A DNA stretch of 64,000 nucleotides from Microcella sp. (GTDB lineage Bacteria; Actinomycetota; Actinomycetes; Actinomycetales; Microbacteriaceae): positions 930,001-994,000 of the forward strand of contig NZ_CP075524.1 in NCBI RefSeq assembly GCF_025808395.1, in the 5' to 3' direction. Under the pieces are notes generated by a model. It saw only the letters and a list, made by a program, of their open reading frames with translations, was not told where the DNA came from and ran no database searches. A program made the translations under genes and the position numbers. Numbering within the stretch: position 1 is the first letter of the stretch; the number at the start of each line of letters is the position of its first letter. Positions 33,673 to 46,496 of this stretch are shown piece by piece.

Positions 33673-34550
33673 GAGGGGGCCTCCTGGCTGCTGTCGGTCG
33701 GGCTGCTGTCGGTGGTGGAGCCGGGCAGGGCGCGCGCGAGGGCTTCGGCGCGGCCCCTCCATTCTGTCGGATGCACCCCGGCACCCGGCCTGAAGACCGC
33801 CAGATACTCATGATTGCCCGAGGTTCCGACAATCGGGGAGGAGATCAGCTCGCTTGCCAGCAGACCCAGATCTGACGCCGCCCACAGCACCGCCATGATC
33901 GCGTCGTCGCGCACTCCTGCGTCTCGCACGATTCCTTCACGGATGCCCTGCCGCCCGGCCTCGAACTGCGGCTTGATCAGCACGACGAGCGGCACATCGG
34001 TGCCGACGGTGTCGACGATCGCGGGCAGCACGAGCGTGACGGAGATGAAGCTCAGGTCTGCCACGACGATGCCGATGGGCTCGGCCGCCGACACGGCGCC
34101 GCCGCTCACCTCGGCGAGTCGATCGACCGTGAGCGCGCGAGCGTTCTCACCCTCGACGACCACCACTCGGGAGTCGGCGCGCAGGGCGGGGTCGAGCTGA
34201 CCGTGCCCGACGTCGAGCGCGATCACCCGTCGGGCTCCGCGTTCGAGCAGCACTTGCGTGAAGCCGCCCGTCGAGGCGCCGAGGTCGAGGGCGAGTAGGC
34301 CGCTCACGTCGAGCGAGGCCGCATCGAGTGCGGCCGCGAGCTTGAGAGCGGCACGGCTGACATACCGATCGTCTCCGTCGACCTCGAGCCGGGCATCCGG
34401 TGCCACGGGGGCCGCCGGTTTCACGACCGCGCGCCCGTCGACCGACACTCGCCCCTGTTCGATGGCGGCGCGTGCCGTGGTGCGCGAACGCGCGAGACCC
34501 CGCTCGACGAGCGCCACATCGAGTCGCAGGGTGGCGGCGCGATCGTTCAC
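33669..34550 (-). CDS. tlyA: TlyA-family rRNA (cytidine-2'-O)-methyltransferase
   Basis: A 293-aa protein with an N-terminal S4 domain (RLDVALVERGLARSRTTARA) and an FtsJ-like SAM methyltransferase domain (LLALDLGASTGGFTQVLLE). TlyA enzymes 2'-O-methylate C1920 of 23S rRNA and, in the two-site class, C1409 of 16S rRNA; loss confers capreomycin resistance. The start is GTG at 34550, 19 bases after the small upstream ORF. The C-terminal tail is Ser/Thr/Pro-rich. Confidence 0.94.
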   Translation of the reverse strand: MNDRAATLRLDVALVERGLARSRTTARAAIEQGRVSVDGRAVVKPAAPVAPDARLEVDGDDRYVSRAALKLAAALDAASLDVSGLLALDLGASTGGFTQVLLERGARRVIALDVGHGQLDPALRADSRVVVVEGENARALTVDRLAEVSGGAVSAAEPIGIVVADLSFISVTLVLPAIVDTVGTDVPLVVLIKPQFEAGRQGIREGIVRDAGVRDDAIMAVLWAASDLGLLASELISSPIVGTSGNHEYLAVFRPGAGVHPTEWRGRAEALARALPGSTTDSSPTDSSQEAPS

Positions 34551-34569
34551 GATGCGAACGCCACGACGC

Positions 34570-34737
34570 TCATGCCGAGTGGCCGGCGTCGCCGTCAGCA
34601 GACTCGAGCTGGGTGCGCAACTCGTCGTGCAGGTGCCGATACGCTTCGGCGCGGTCGGCGAGCGGGCGCTCATCGATGAGCGCGAGGCGCGACAGCAGCG
34701 CGTCGTCTGGCGCCGTCACCGCGTCTGGCTCGCTCAT
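34570..34737 (-). CDS. Small conserved-position protein (55 aa)
   Basis: A 55-codon ORF beginning ATG (34737) with sequence MSEPDAVTAPDDALLSR and ending GDAGHSA. It lies exactly between the HAD phosphatase and tlyA, the position of Rv1693, a 58-aa conserved hypothetical in Mycobacterium tuberculosis. The central part LADRAEAYRHLHDELRTQLE is a strongly amphipathic helix. There is no membrane segment. The neighbouring HAD gene ends 3 bases before its ATG. The function is unknown, but conservation of position suggests a real gene. Confidence 0.75.
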   Translation of the reverse strand: MSEPDAVTAPDDALLSRLALIDERPLADRAEAYRHLHDELRTQLESADGDAGHSA

Positions 34738-34739
34738 GG

Positions 34740-35762
34740 TCACGAGACTACCGCGAGGTGCATGAGCTGCTCGTCGACGTCGAGCCCGTAGATCTGCAGG
34801 CCCGAGGCGTAGATGGCGGCGGCCCCCGCGCGCAGCAGGTCGAGCTCATCGTTGCCCGCGCGTGCGACGCGCACGACGTGCTGCTTCATGCGCACGACAG
34901 ACTTGCCCACGGTCACGGTGCGCACACCGTCGGCGTCGACCTCGCTCGCCACCGCCGGGTACGGCTCGAAGAGCTCGCGCAGATCGCCGAGAATGTAGTC
35001 GGGCTGCATCGTGGGGGGCGCCGCGAGCACCTGCTTGGCGCGGTCGATGCCGGTGAGCACGAGAGCCGTCGCGTGCCCCGCGCGCTTGCCGCCCATGATG
35101 TCGGTGTCGAGGCGGTCGCCCACGACGAGCGGGTTCTGGGCCGCGAAGCGCTCGGTCGCGACCTCGAAGATCGCCGCTTCGGGCTTGCCGGCGAAGACCG
35201 GCAGCCGCCCCACCGCCAAGTGCACGGCCGACACGAGCGTGCCGTTGCCCGGCGCGATGCCGCGCGCCACCGGAATGGTCCAGTCGGTGTTCGTCGCCAC
35301 CCACGGAATACCGGTGTGCAGCGCGAACGACGCCTCTGCCAGTTGCTCCCACCCGACGTGGGGGGCGAAACCCTGCACGACGGCGTCTGGAGCGTCATCG
35401 GCCGAGCGGGTGACCGAGAACCCTGCGGCTTCGAGTTCGGTGACGATGCCGTCGCCACCGACGACGAGGATGCGCGCACCCGGTGCCACGAGCGTGGCGA
35501 GCACGCGCACCGCTGCTTGCGGGCTCGTCACCACATCGTTCGCGGAGACATCGAGCCCGAGCTCGCGCAAGTGCTCGGCGACCTGCTCGTCGGTGCGCGA
35601 GGCGTTGTTCGTGATGTACCCCACGCGCATCGACCGAGCTGCGCGGTTGATGCTCTCGACGGCGTGCTCGATCGCACCAGGGCCGGTGTAGACGACGCCA
35701 TCGAGGTCGAGCAGGAGGGCGTCTCGACCGGTGAGCGGAGTCGCGCGCGCCTTACCGAGCAT
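34740..35762 (-). CDS. HAD-IIA family phosphatase
   Basis: A 340-aa HAD hydrolase of subclass IIA (NagD/PGP type). Motif I is LLLDLDGVVYTG, motif II YITNNASRT, the IIA cap lies between, motif III Lys is in GKPEAAIF, and motif IV is VVGDRLDTDI. An extra ~75-residue C-terminal domain follows. Rv1692, its positional equivalent, is reported as a glycerol-3-phosphate phosphatase in lipid recycling, so that activity is a reasonable guess. The start ATG overlaps the TPR gene by 11 bases. Confidence 0.9.
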   Translation of the reverse strand: MLGKARATPLTGRDALLLDLDGVVYTGPGAIEHAVESINRAARSMRVGYITNNASRTDEQVAEHLRELGLDVSANDVVTSPQAAVRVLATLVAPGARILVVGGDGIVTELEAAGFSVTRSADDAPDAVVQGFAPHVGWEQLAEASFALHTGIPWVATNTDWTIPVARGIAPGNGTLVSAVHLAVGRLPVFAGKPEAAIFEVATERFAAQNPLVVGDRLDTDIMGGKRAGHATALVLTGIDRAKQVLAAPPTMQPDYILGDLRELFEPYPAVASEVDADGVRTVTVGKSVVRMKQHVVRVARAGNDELDLLRAGAAAIYASGLQIYGLDVDEQLMHLAVVS

Positions 35763-36822
35763 CGTCGCCCTCGGGTTCTTCGAGCTCGGGCTCGGCGATC
35801 TCGGGCTCATCGATCGCGGTGACAGAGTCGAGCACGTCGCTGTCGTCGAGTTCGATGATCTCGATCGTCTCATCGCCCTCGGTCGCTCCGGCCGCCGCGA
35901 GCGCTTCAGCAGCGATGTCGGCGCGGCGGCCCCACACCTCGGCTTCGTCGGTGCGACCGAGCTCGTCGAGCACGATGGCATAGGCGTCGAACAGTGCGGG
36001 GCTGTAGCTGAAAGCGGTCGTGGGGTCGAGCTGCGAGATCTCGAGCTCTTCGAGAGCCTGCTGTGGCTGGCCGAGGTCGAGTCGGGCACCCGACATGGCG
36101 ATGGCGAGCTCGACGCGAGTGGGCACGCTCAGCGTGCGTCGGTCGACCGAGCGGCCGAGCTCGAGCGCCTTCTCGGGCCGGCCGAGCCCGCGCTCGCAGT
36201 CGACCATGAGCGGCAGCTGCTCGTTCGACCCAGAGATGCGTCGATAGGTGCGCAGTTCGCGCAGTGCGAGCGCGAAGTCACCCACGGCGTAGGCGGTGAT
36301 GGCGAGTGACTCGCGAGTGACGGCGATGCGCCCAGCACGACGAGCCGCCGCCTGAGCGTGCTTGTGCGCGAGCTGCGGATCGTCATCGATGAGCGCCGCA
36401 GCCATGACGAGGTGCTGCGCGACGCGGTCTGCGTTCTCTTTCGCGAGCGTCTTGAGCTCGTTGCGCGCGATGCGGTCGAGCTCTTTGCCCGTGATGTCGT
36501 CAGGAATCGGCGGGTCGTCATGCCTCGGCCGATCGTTGTCGCCCTCAGGTCGATTCGGGCGCGGAGGCCGCGAGCCGCCCGCAGGCCGCGCGCCGCGGTA
36601 GCCTGCGCCGTCGCGCCGCGGGGCGCCGTCACGCTTCGGGGCGCCGTCACGCCGCGGGGCGCCATCGCGCTGCGGGGCGCCATCGCGCTGCGGGGCGCCA
36701 TCGCGCTTCGAGCCGCCCTCCCACTTCGGGGCGCCATCGCGCTTGGGGGCACCCTTGCGGGGCCCGGTGCCGTCGCGGCGCGGTCGTTCACCATCACTGT
36801 GACGGTTCGGGCGCTCTGCCAT
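35752..36822 (-). CDS. TPR-like protein with RDGAP-repeat N-terminus (Rv1691-like)
   Basis: A 356-aa protein in two parts. The first ~105 residues are disordered and strongly basic: the hexapeptide xRDGAP (QRDGAP, RRDGAP, KRDGAP) recurs about eight times, then an Arg/Pro-rich stretch. From ~115 onward (LDRIARNELKTLAKENADRV) helical TPR-type repeats run to ~310, ending in an acidic tail (EPEIAEPELEEPEGDD). The start ATG has GAGGAG upstream. It lies immediately downstream of the rRNA operon and heads the block to recN. The basic repeats suggest RNA or ribosome binding. Confidence 0.85.
   Translation of the reverse strand: MAERPNRHSDGERPRRDGTGPRKGAPKRDGAPKWEGGSKRDGAPQRDGAPQRDGAPRRDGAPKRDGAPRRDGAGYRGARPAGGSRPPRPNRPEGDNDRPRHDDPPIPDDITGKELDRIARNELKTLAKENADRVAQHLVMAAALIDDDPQLAHKHAQAAARRAGRIAVTRESLAITAYAVGDFALALRELRTYRRISGSNEQLPLMVDCERGLGRPEKALELGRSVDRRTLSVPTRVELAIAMSGARLDLGQPQQALEELEISQLDPTTAFSYSPALFDAYAIVLDELGRTDEAEVWGRRADIAAEALAAAGATEGDETIEIIELDDSDVLDSVTAIDEPEIAEPELEEPEGDDAR
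36603..36780 (-). repeat. 18-base coding repeat (RDGAP hexapeptides)
   Basis: In-frame near-repeats of 18 bases encode the hexapeptide [K/R/Q]RDGAP. The reverse-strand reading GGGCGCCATCGCGC recurs every 18 bases between about 36628 and 36770, with the most regular array in the middle. Confidence 0.75.
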
Positions 36823-36860
36823 GGGTGCTCCTCAGGCTCACAACTGCTCGTTAACGCGAA

Positions 36861-36886
36861 ATGGCCACCCATCACTGGGTGGCCAT
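36861..36886 (-). terminator. rRNA operon terminator
   Basis: A perfect 11-base stem (36861-36871 with 36876-36886) with a 4-base loop, 13 bases past the 5S 3' end on the minus strand, followed by TTTCG. It separates the rRNA operon from the co-directional TPR gene. Confidence 0.75.
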
Positions 36887-36898
36887 CTCACAAAGAAG

Positions 36899-37015
36899 TC
36901 CGGCGGTGTCCTACTCTCCCACGAGGTCTCCCTCGCAGTACCATCGGCGCAGAAGGTCTTAGCTTCCGGGTTCGGAATGTAACCGGGCGTTTCCCCTTCG
37001 CTATGGCCGCCGAAA
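36899..37015 (-). rRNA. rrf: 5S ribosomal RNA
   Basis: About 117 bases on the minus strand. The 5' GTTTCGGCGGCCATAGCG and the 3' GACACCGCCGGAC pair to form helix I; CGCCCGGTTACATTCCGAAC is the conserved loop-B region. It completes the 16S-23S-5S order. Ends are estimated to within a few bases. Confidence 0.95.
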
Positions 37016-37090
37016 CACTATTGATTTATCAATCGTTTACGGACAGACATGCATAAGCATGGATCTGTGCGTAGTTCTCGACCGTAAATC

Positions 37091-37114
37091 GAGAACCACA
37101 AAGTGGACGCGAGC
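37091..37114 (-). other. 23S rRNA processing stem, 3' arm
   Basis: GAGAACCACAAAGTGGACGC plus GAGC (plus strand) is the near-exact reverse complement (22 of 24) of 40378-40401 upstream of the 23S gene. In the transcript the two arms pair across the whole 23S, forming the expected RNase III processing stalk. Confidence 0.75.
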
Positions 37115-37147
37115 AACAAACTCAGATCTCTCAAAGAGAGGGTGTTG

Positions 37148-42223
<5,076 letters not shown>

Positions 42224-42573
42224 TGTTTGATTGCACAGCGGCCCGAAGGCTGCCGGCACATCTAGTGTCTCTGCCGGACCGAGGTCTGAGCAGGGACGAG
42301 TTTGTCTGACTGAAGTTCGAATATCTACTGACATTCTTGTTTCAATCCAAAGGAATCTCATACGGATGATCGAGACCATCCGTCGAGGTTGTTTGGCATT
42401 GACTTAGTGCACGCTGTTGAGTTCTCAAGGATCGGGCGCTCCAGACCTTCGGCTTCTCAGCCGTCGCAACTGGGCAACTTCCCTAACATATCCGCCGGAG
42501 AGACCCGTGGCAAATCGGGGATCTCGGTGAACCGAGCCCGATCGACTGGATCGATCTTGGCGGCGGACTTACC
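42224..42573 (-). other. 16S leader region
   Basis: About 350 bases between the promoter and the 16S 5' end. It contains the boxA-like TTGAGAACTCAACAGCG (minus strand, 42404-42429) seen in actinobacterial rRNA leaders for antitermination, and no coding sequence. Confidence 0.75.
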
Positions 42574-42602
42574 ATCCTACTTGGCGATGAGCGCACCAGC
42601 AA
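42574..42602 (-). promoter_or_regulatory. rRNA operon promoter
   Basis: Minus strand TTGCTG (42597-42602), exactly 17 bases, TAGGAT (42574-42579). It is the best sigma-70-type match upstream of the 16S gene and is at a typical distance. Additional promoters further upstream are possible. Confidence 0.65.
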
Positions 42603-42745
42603 GTGGCTGCTCTGTCTTGGAGGATGTGCACCGCTTGAGCTGAGCCCCGCCTCTCGGCGAGCCGCATCATTTGGGGTGACGAGTTAGAAGATTACGGTTC
42701 GCCCGCACTCGGAGCAAGTTTGCCCGAATCCCGGGCGTGTCGCGC

Positions 42746-42751
42746 CATACT
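42746..42751 (+). promoter_or_regulatory. -10-like CATACT of the HEAT-repeat gene
   Basis: CATACT ends 6 bases before the GTG at 42758, the leaderless spacing seen elsewhere in the window. Confidence 0.5.
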
Positions 42752-42757
42752 CGAGGG

Positions 42758-43180
42758 GTGATCGACCACCTCCCCGAGCCCGACCTGCCGCTGCGAGATC
42801 GCCTGCTGCGGCTGCAGAACTCGGTGCCGCGCTCGGCGTTGCAGGCCTGGGCAGCAGGGCTCGCGCTCGGTGAGGTGGGCGACGATTCGGCCGAGCACCC
42901 GTCGATCGAGTGGCTCGGAGGCACGCGCGGATGGCGGCCGTACTGGAGCCGAACGTGGGGCCTGCGGCTGCTGCTGCACATCGGAGTCGACGACGTCGCC
43001 GTGCCGGCACTCTCGGCTGTGCTGGCCGATGAGTCGTGGCGCGTGCGAGAGATGGCCCTCAAGGTGATCGCGCGGCACGAGCCGCCCGTCGACGGGCAGA
43101 CGGTGGTCGAGCTGCTCGACGACCCCGTGGCGCGCGTGAGGGAGGCGGCAGGGCGCGTGCTCGCGCGGCCCGAGCGCTAG
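42758..43180 (+). CDS. HEAT-repeat protein
   Basis: A 140-aa all-helical protein. The second half reads as two HEAT repeats: VPALSAVLADESWRVREMAL and VVELLDDPVARVREAAGRVL, with the typical D-x-x-V-R between helices. The N-terminal part contains the segment AAGLALGEVGDDSAEHPSIEWLGG. The start is GTG at 42758 after CATACT-N6, with no Shine-Dalgarno. It converges on tyrS with a shared CTAG at the stops. It may be a protein-interaction scaffold; no partner is indicated. Confidence 0.8.
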   Translation: MIDHLPEPDLPLRDRLLRLQNSVPRSALQAWAAGLALGEVGDDSAEHPSIEWLGGTRGWRPYWSRTWGLRLLLHIGVDDVAVPALSAVLADESWRVREMALKVIARHEPPVDGQTVVELLDDPVARVREAAGRVLARPER

Positions 43181-44502
43181 CTGCCCGAGAAGCGCACGCC
43201 CGCGAGGGTCTTCTTGCCGCGCCGCAGCACGGCGCACCGCCCGGCGAGCGCGGAGCCCTCGAGGGTCTGCTCGTCGCTCGACACCTTGACGTTGTTGAGC
43301 GAGACCCCGCCCTGCGCGATCGCGCGCCGAGCCTCGCCCGCGCTCGAGCAGAGGCCGGTGGCCACGAGCGCGTGCACGACGGTGTCTGACTCGGCGACGT
43401 CGGCACTGGGGAGCTCGGCGATCGCGGCGGCGAGAGTCTGAGCATCCAGCGCCGAAAGGTCACCCTGGCCGAAGAGCGCTTCAGAGGCAGCGATGGCGGC
43501 CGAGACCGCTGCGGCTCCGTGCACGAGCCCCGTCACCTCGAGGGCCAGCCGCTTCTGCGCGGCGCGGCGGAACGGCTCGGTCTCGACGAGCTCGGCGAAC
43601 GCCTCGATCTCGGCGCGCGACAAGAACGTGAAGACCTTCAAGCGGTCGATGACATCGGCGTCGTCGGTGTTGAGCCAGAACTGGTACATCGCGAAGGGGC
43701 TGCACATGTCGGCGGCGAGCCAGATCGCGTTGCCTTCGCTCTTGCCGAACTTCGTGCCGTCGCTGTTGGTGATGAGCGGCGTGCCGATGGCGTGCACGCT
43801 GCGGCCCTCTGCCTTGTGGATGAGGTCGGTGCCGCTCGTCAGGTTGCCCCACTGGTCGCTGCCGCCCGTCTGCAGCACGCAGCCGTGCTGCCGGTGCAGC
43901 TCGAGAAAGTCGTAGCCCTGCAGAATCTGGTAGCTGAACTCGGTGTACGAGATTCCGGCGTCAGAGTTGAGGCGCGCGGCGACCGCGTCTTTCTTCAGCA
44001 TCGTGCCGACGCGGTAGTACTTGCCGATCTCGCGCAAGAAGTCGATCGCGCTGAGGTCGGCCGTCCAGTCGAGATTGTTGACGAGACGCACGGCGTTCGC
44101 GCCGTCATCTGACAGAAAACGACTGACCTGGCCCTGCAGCCGTTCGACCCAGGCCGCCACCGTCTCGCGCGTGTTGAGCTGCCGCTCTGCGGTGGGCCGA
44201 GGGTCGCCGATGAGCCCCGTCGACCCCCCGACGAGAGCGAGCGGCCGGTGGCCGGCGAGCTGCAGCCGACGCATGAGCAGCAATTGCACGAGGTTGCCGA
44301 GGTGCAGGCTCGGCGCGGTGGGGTCGAAGCCGCAGTAGTAGGTGATCGGCTCGCCGCCGAGAGCCTCTTTCAGGGCAGTCTCGTCGGTCGAGACGTGCAC
44401 GAGCCCGCGCCACACGATCTCGTCCCACACGGTCTCGAAGGTGGAGTCGTTGCGGGCGGGGGTCAGGGTGATCGAGTCGTCAGTCACGGGTGCGGCGGTC
44501 AC
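43177..44502 (-). CDS. tyrS: Tyrosyl-tRNA synthetase
   Basis: A 441-aa class I synthetase. The HIGH-like motif appears as APSLHLGNLVQL, the tyrosine pocket as YQILQGYDFLELHRQHGC, the KMSKS-like loop as GTKFGKSEGNAIW, and a C-terminal S4 domain near SSAGEARRAIAQGGVSLNNVKV. The GTG start at 44502 is 6 bases after TACGCT (44509-44514, minus) with no Shine-Dalgarno. No T-box or riboswitch is apparent upstream. Confidence 0.96.
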   Translation of the reverse strand: MTAAPVTDDSITLTPARNDSTFETVWDEIVWRGLVHVSTDETALKEALGGEPITYYCGFDPTAPSLHLGNLVQLLLMRRLQLAGHRPLALVGGSTGLIGDPRPTAERQLNTRETVAAWVERLQGQVSRFLSDDGANAVRLVNNLDWTADLSAIDFLREIGKYYRVGTMLKKDAVAARLNSDAGISYTEFSYQILQGYDFLELHRQHGCVLQTGGSDQWGNLTSGTDLIHKAEGRSVHAIGTPLITNSDGTKFGKSEGNAIWLAADMCSPFAMYQFWLNTDDADVIDRLKVFTFLSRAEIEAFAELVETEPFRRAAQKRLALEVTGLVHGAAAVSAAIAASEALFGQGDLSALDAQTLAAAIAELPSADVAESDTVVHALVATGLCSSAGEARRAIAQGGVSLNNVKVSSDEQTLEGSALAGRCAVLRRGKKTLAGVRFSGS

Positions 44503-44551
44503 CGCGTCAGCGTATCAGCGGCGGCGACCCCCGCTCGACGAATCATCCTTG

Positions 44552-44568
44552 TATGCTTGATCATCAAG
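44552..44568 (+). promoter_or_regulatory. SatD-operon -10 with palindromic operator
   Basis: TATGCT (44552-44557) overlaps the perfect palindrome CTTGAT-C-ATCAAG (44556-44568), which would cover the transcription start. The following gene encodes a protein with a C-terminal helix-turn-helix, so autoregulation is plausible. Confidence 0.55.
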
Positions 44569-44591
44569 AGATCATGCCGAGAGGGTTGATT

Positions 44592-45260
44592 ATGGGAGCC
44601 ATGTTCGTGGTCATCGCTGACCAAGTGGGCAGCCGCGACGACATCGACCGCGTCGCGGGCGCCCTCGAGACCCTCGGCGAGCGGTTCGGCGACCACTACG
44701 CACTCACACCCGAACGCACCGCGGGCGACGAACTGCAGGCCCTCACCGCCGACGCCGACGCCGCGCTCGAGACCGCGCTGCACCTGCTGCGCTCGCCCCA
44801 CTGGCGGGTCGGGCTCGGCATCGGCGCCGTGCGCAGGCCGTTGCCGACGAGCGTGCGCGAAGCGAGCGGCAGCGCCTTCACCGCCGCACGCGCCGCCGTC
44901 GAGCGCGCGACCACCCGGTCGACGCGATTCGCCGCCGTCGGCGCCGACGCCCTCGCCGACGCCGTGCACGACTGGGCGGCCCTCGTCGACCTGCTGCTCA
45001 CCCAGCGCGCCCGCTGGAGCGCTCCCGGCTGGCAACTGCACGACCTGCTCGACGACGGCCTCACACAGGCCGAGGCGGCCGCTCGGCTCGGCATCACGCC
45101 GCAAGCGGCCAGCAAACGAGCCCGCGCCGCCGCCCTGCGCATCGATTCGGATGCTCGCCGCGCGCTCACTCGCATCGTGACGCAGGTCGGGGCTACGGTG
45201 AAAGACCCGGTCGACACCACGCCGACCGGCGACGCCACCGCAACCGGAGACGAGTCATGA
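44592..45260 (+). CDS. SatD-like protein with C-terminal HTH
   Basis: A 222-aa protein resembling the SatD family: the N-terminus MFVVIADQVGSRD, then GDELQALTADADAAL and LGIGAVRRPLPTSVREASGSAF follow the family pattern. The C-terminal ~60 residues hold a sigma-4-like helix-turn-helix (DDGLTQAEAAARLGITPQAASKRARAA). I chose the ATG at 44592 with GAGAGGG 6 bases upstream; ATG 44601 is also possible. It overlaps the DUF3307-like gene (ATGA). SatD/DUF3307 pairs are common in bacteria, but their role is poorly understood. Confidence 0.78.
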   Translation: MGAMFVVIADQVGSRDDIDRVAGALETLGERFGDHYALTPERTAGDELQALTADADAALETALHLLRSPHWRVGLGIGAVRRPLPTSVREASGSAFTAARAAVERATTRSTRFAAVGADALADAVHDWAALVDLLLTQRARWSAPGWQLHDLLDDGLTQAEAAARLGITPQAASKRARAAALRIDSDARRALTRIVTQVGATVKDPVDTTPTGDATATGDES

Positions 45261-45880
45261 CCCTGCTGCCGCCGTTTCTCGCCGAACTCATGGCCCTGCC
45301 CGCCTGGAGCGCCGTCGCCGCACTGCTGCTGCTCATCGCCGCCCTCGCCGTGCTCGCCACCGCGACCGCTCGACCCCGACTCGTCGTGCCCGCGATCGTC
45401 GTCATGACCGTCGGAGCCGCCGCCCTGCTGCTCGGATTCGAGCCGCGGCCCCCCGGCGTCTTCGCGCCTCTCATCGCCGTCATGCTCGCCGTCGTCGGCG
45501 TCGTCGCCGGCGGCCCCGTCGTCACCCTCGTGCTCGCCGCAGCCACGCGCGGCGGCGCACCCGACGGCGCGCACGGCGGCATCATCGTGCCCGTCGAAGC
45601 GTCGACCGGCACGAGCGCCCGGGCCAAGCCCACCACGCGAGAGGTGCTGCGCGGCGGGCTCACCATCGGCTACCTCGAACGCATCGTCGTCATCGCCGCC
45701 GTGCTCTTCGCCCGCTGGGAGCTGCTCGCCGCCCTCATCGCCGTCAAAGGCCTCGGGCGCTTCCGCGACCTCGACGCCGGCGCCGCCACCGAACGGTTCA
45801 TCATCGGCACGCTCGTGAGCCTGCTGTGGGCGGGCGCGTGCGGCGCCCTCATCGTGCTGGGATCGACCGCGATCTGGTGA
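45257..45880 (+). CDS. Membrane protein, DUF3307-like C-terminus
   Basis: A 207-aa protein with about five hydrophobic segments. The C-terminal half (GYLERIVVIAAVLFARWELL, AALIAVKGLGRFRDL, then ERFIIGTLVSLLW) fits the second half of DUF3307 proteins (GxLER...AAKS..RF..E..IGTL.S). The N-terminal half has three TM helices unlike the usual DUF3307 start. It is translationally coupled to the SatD-like gene and overlaps the convergent glycosylase gene by 32 bases. Confidence 0.75.
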   Translation: MTLLPPFLAELMALPAWSAVAALLLLIAALAVLATATARPRLVVPAIVVMTVGAAALLLGFEPRPPGVFAPLIAVMLAVVGVVAGGPVVTLVLAAATRGGAPDGAHGGIIVPVEASTGTSARAKPTTREVLRGGLTIGYLERIVVIAAVLFARWELLAALIAVKGLGRFRDLDAGAATERFIIGTLVSLLWAGACGALIVLGSTAIW

Positions 45881-46490
45881 CGGCGGGGCGATAGACCGAC
45901 ACCGTGGAATCCCCCGCGAGCCAGTAGCGCCAGGGGAACTCTGCGGTGCCGCCGGGGCCGCTCACGCCCACGCGCGGCCCTGACGCGATGCGCTCGGGCG
46001 GCAGCGGCTCGCCGAGCTCGAGGCGCAGGGGGCCTGCGGCGAGCATCCCGCCGCTGTCGGCCAGGTCGATGCCGAGCGAAGTCGCCAGGCGGGCGGGGCC
46101 GCGAGCGAGGTCGCGATGGGGAATCGTGCGGGATGCGCAGGCTCCCGCCCGGCGAGGTGCCGCGGCCGCGCGGCGCTGCTGCGCGAGCTCGGCGCCCGCG
46201 ATCACCTCGCCCGCTCGCAGCAGCACGGCCCCGGCCTCGCCCGCCGGGCCGCAGACGAGGTTGAGGCAGCGGTGCAGTCCGTAGCTGAGGTAGACGTAGA
46301 TCGTGCCGGCCGGGCCGAACATCGGCTCGGTGCGCGGGGTGCGGCCGCGAAAGGCGTGCGAGCCGGGGTCGGCGCCCTCGCCGCGGTAGGCCTCGACCTC
46401 GGTCAGCCGCACGCTCACACCGCGGCCGTGCAGCACGGCGCCGAGCAGCCGCGGAGCCACCACCACGGGGTCGTCGTCGAGCAGTCGCAC
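45849..46490 (-). CDS. 3-methyladenine DNA glycosylase (AAG/MPG family)
   Basis: A 213-aa alkyladenine glycosylase that removes alkylated purines in base excision repair. Family elements are LLGAVL, the catalytic Glu/Tyr segment LTEVEAYRG (general base Glu), DPGSHAFRGRTPRT, MFGPAGTIYVYLSYGLH and CLNLVC. The GTG start at 46490 is 6 bases after the argH stop. The order argH-glycosylase-tyrS resembles other actinobacteria (Rv1659, Rv1688-Rv1689 in compressed form). Confidence 0.92.
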   Translation of the reverse strand: MRLLDDDPVVVAPRLLGAVLHGRGVSVRLTEVEAYRGEGADPGSHAFRGRTPRTEPMFGPAGTIYVYLSYGLHRCLNLVCGPAGEAGAVLLRAGEVIAGAELAQQRRAAAAPRRAGACASRTIPHRDLARGPARLATSLGIDLADSGGMLAAGPLRLELGEPLPPERIASGPRVGVSGPGGTAEFPWRYWLAGDSTVSVYRPAVTRSRSIPAR

Positions 46491-46496
46491 GGCTGG

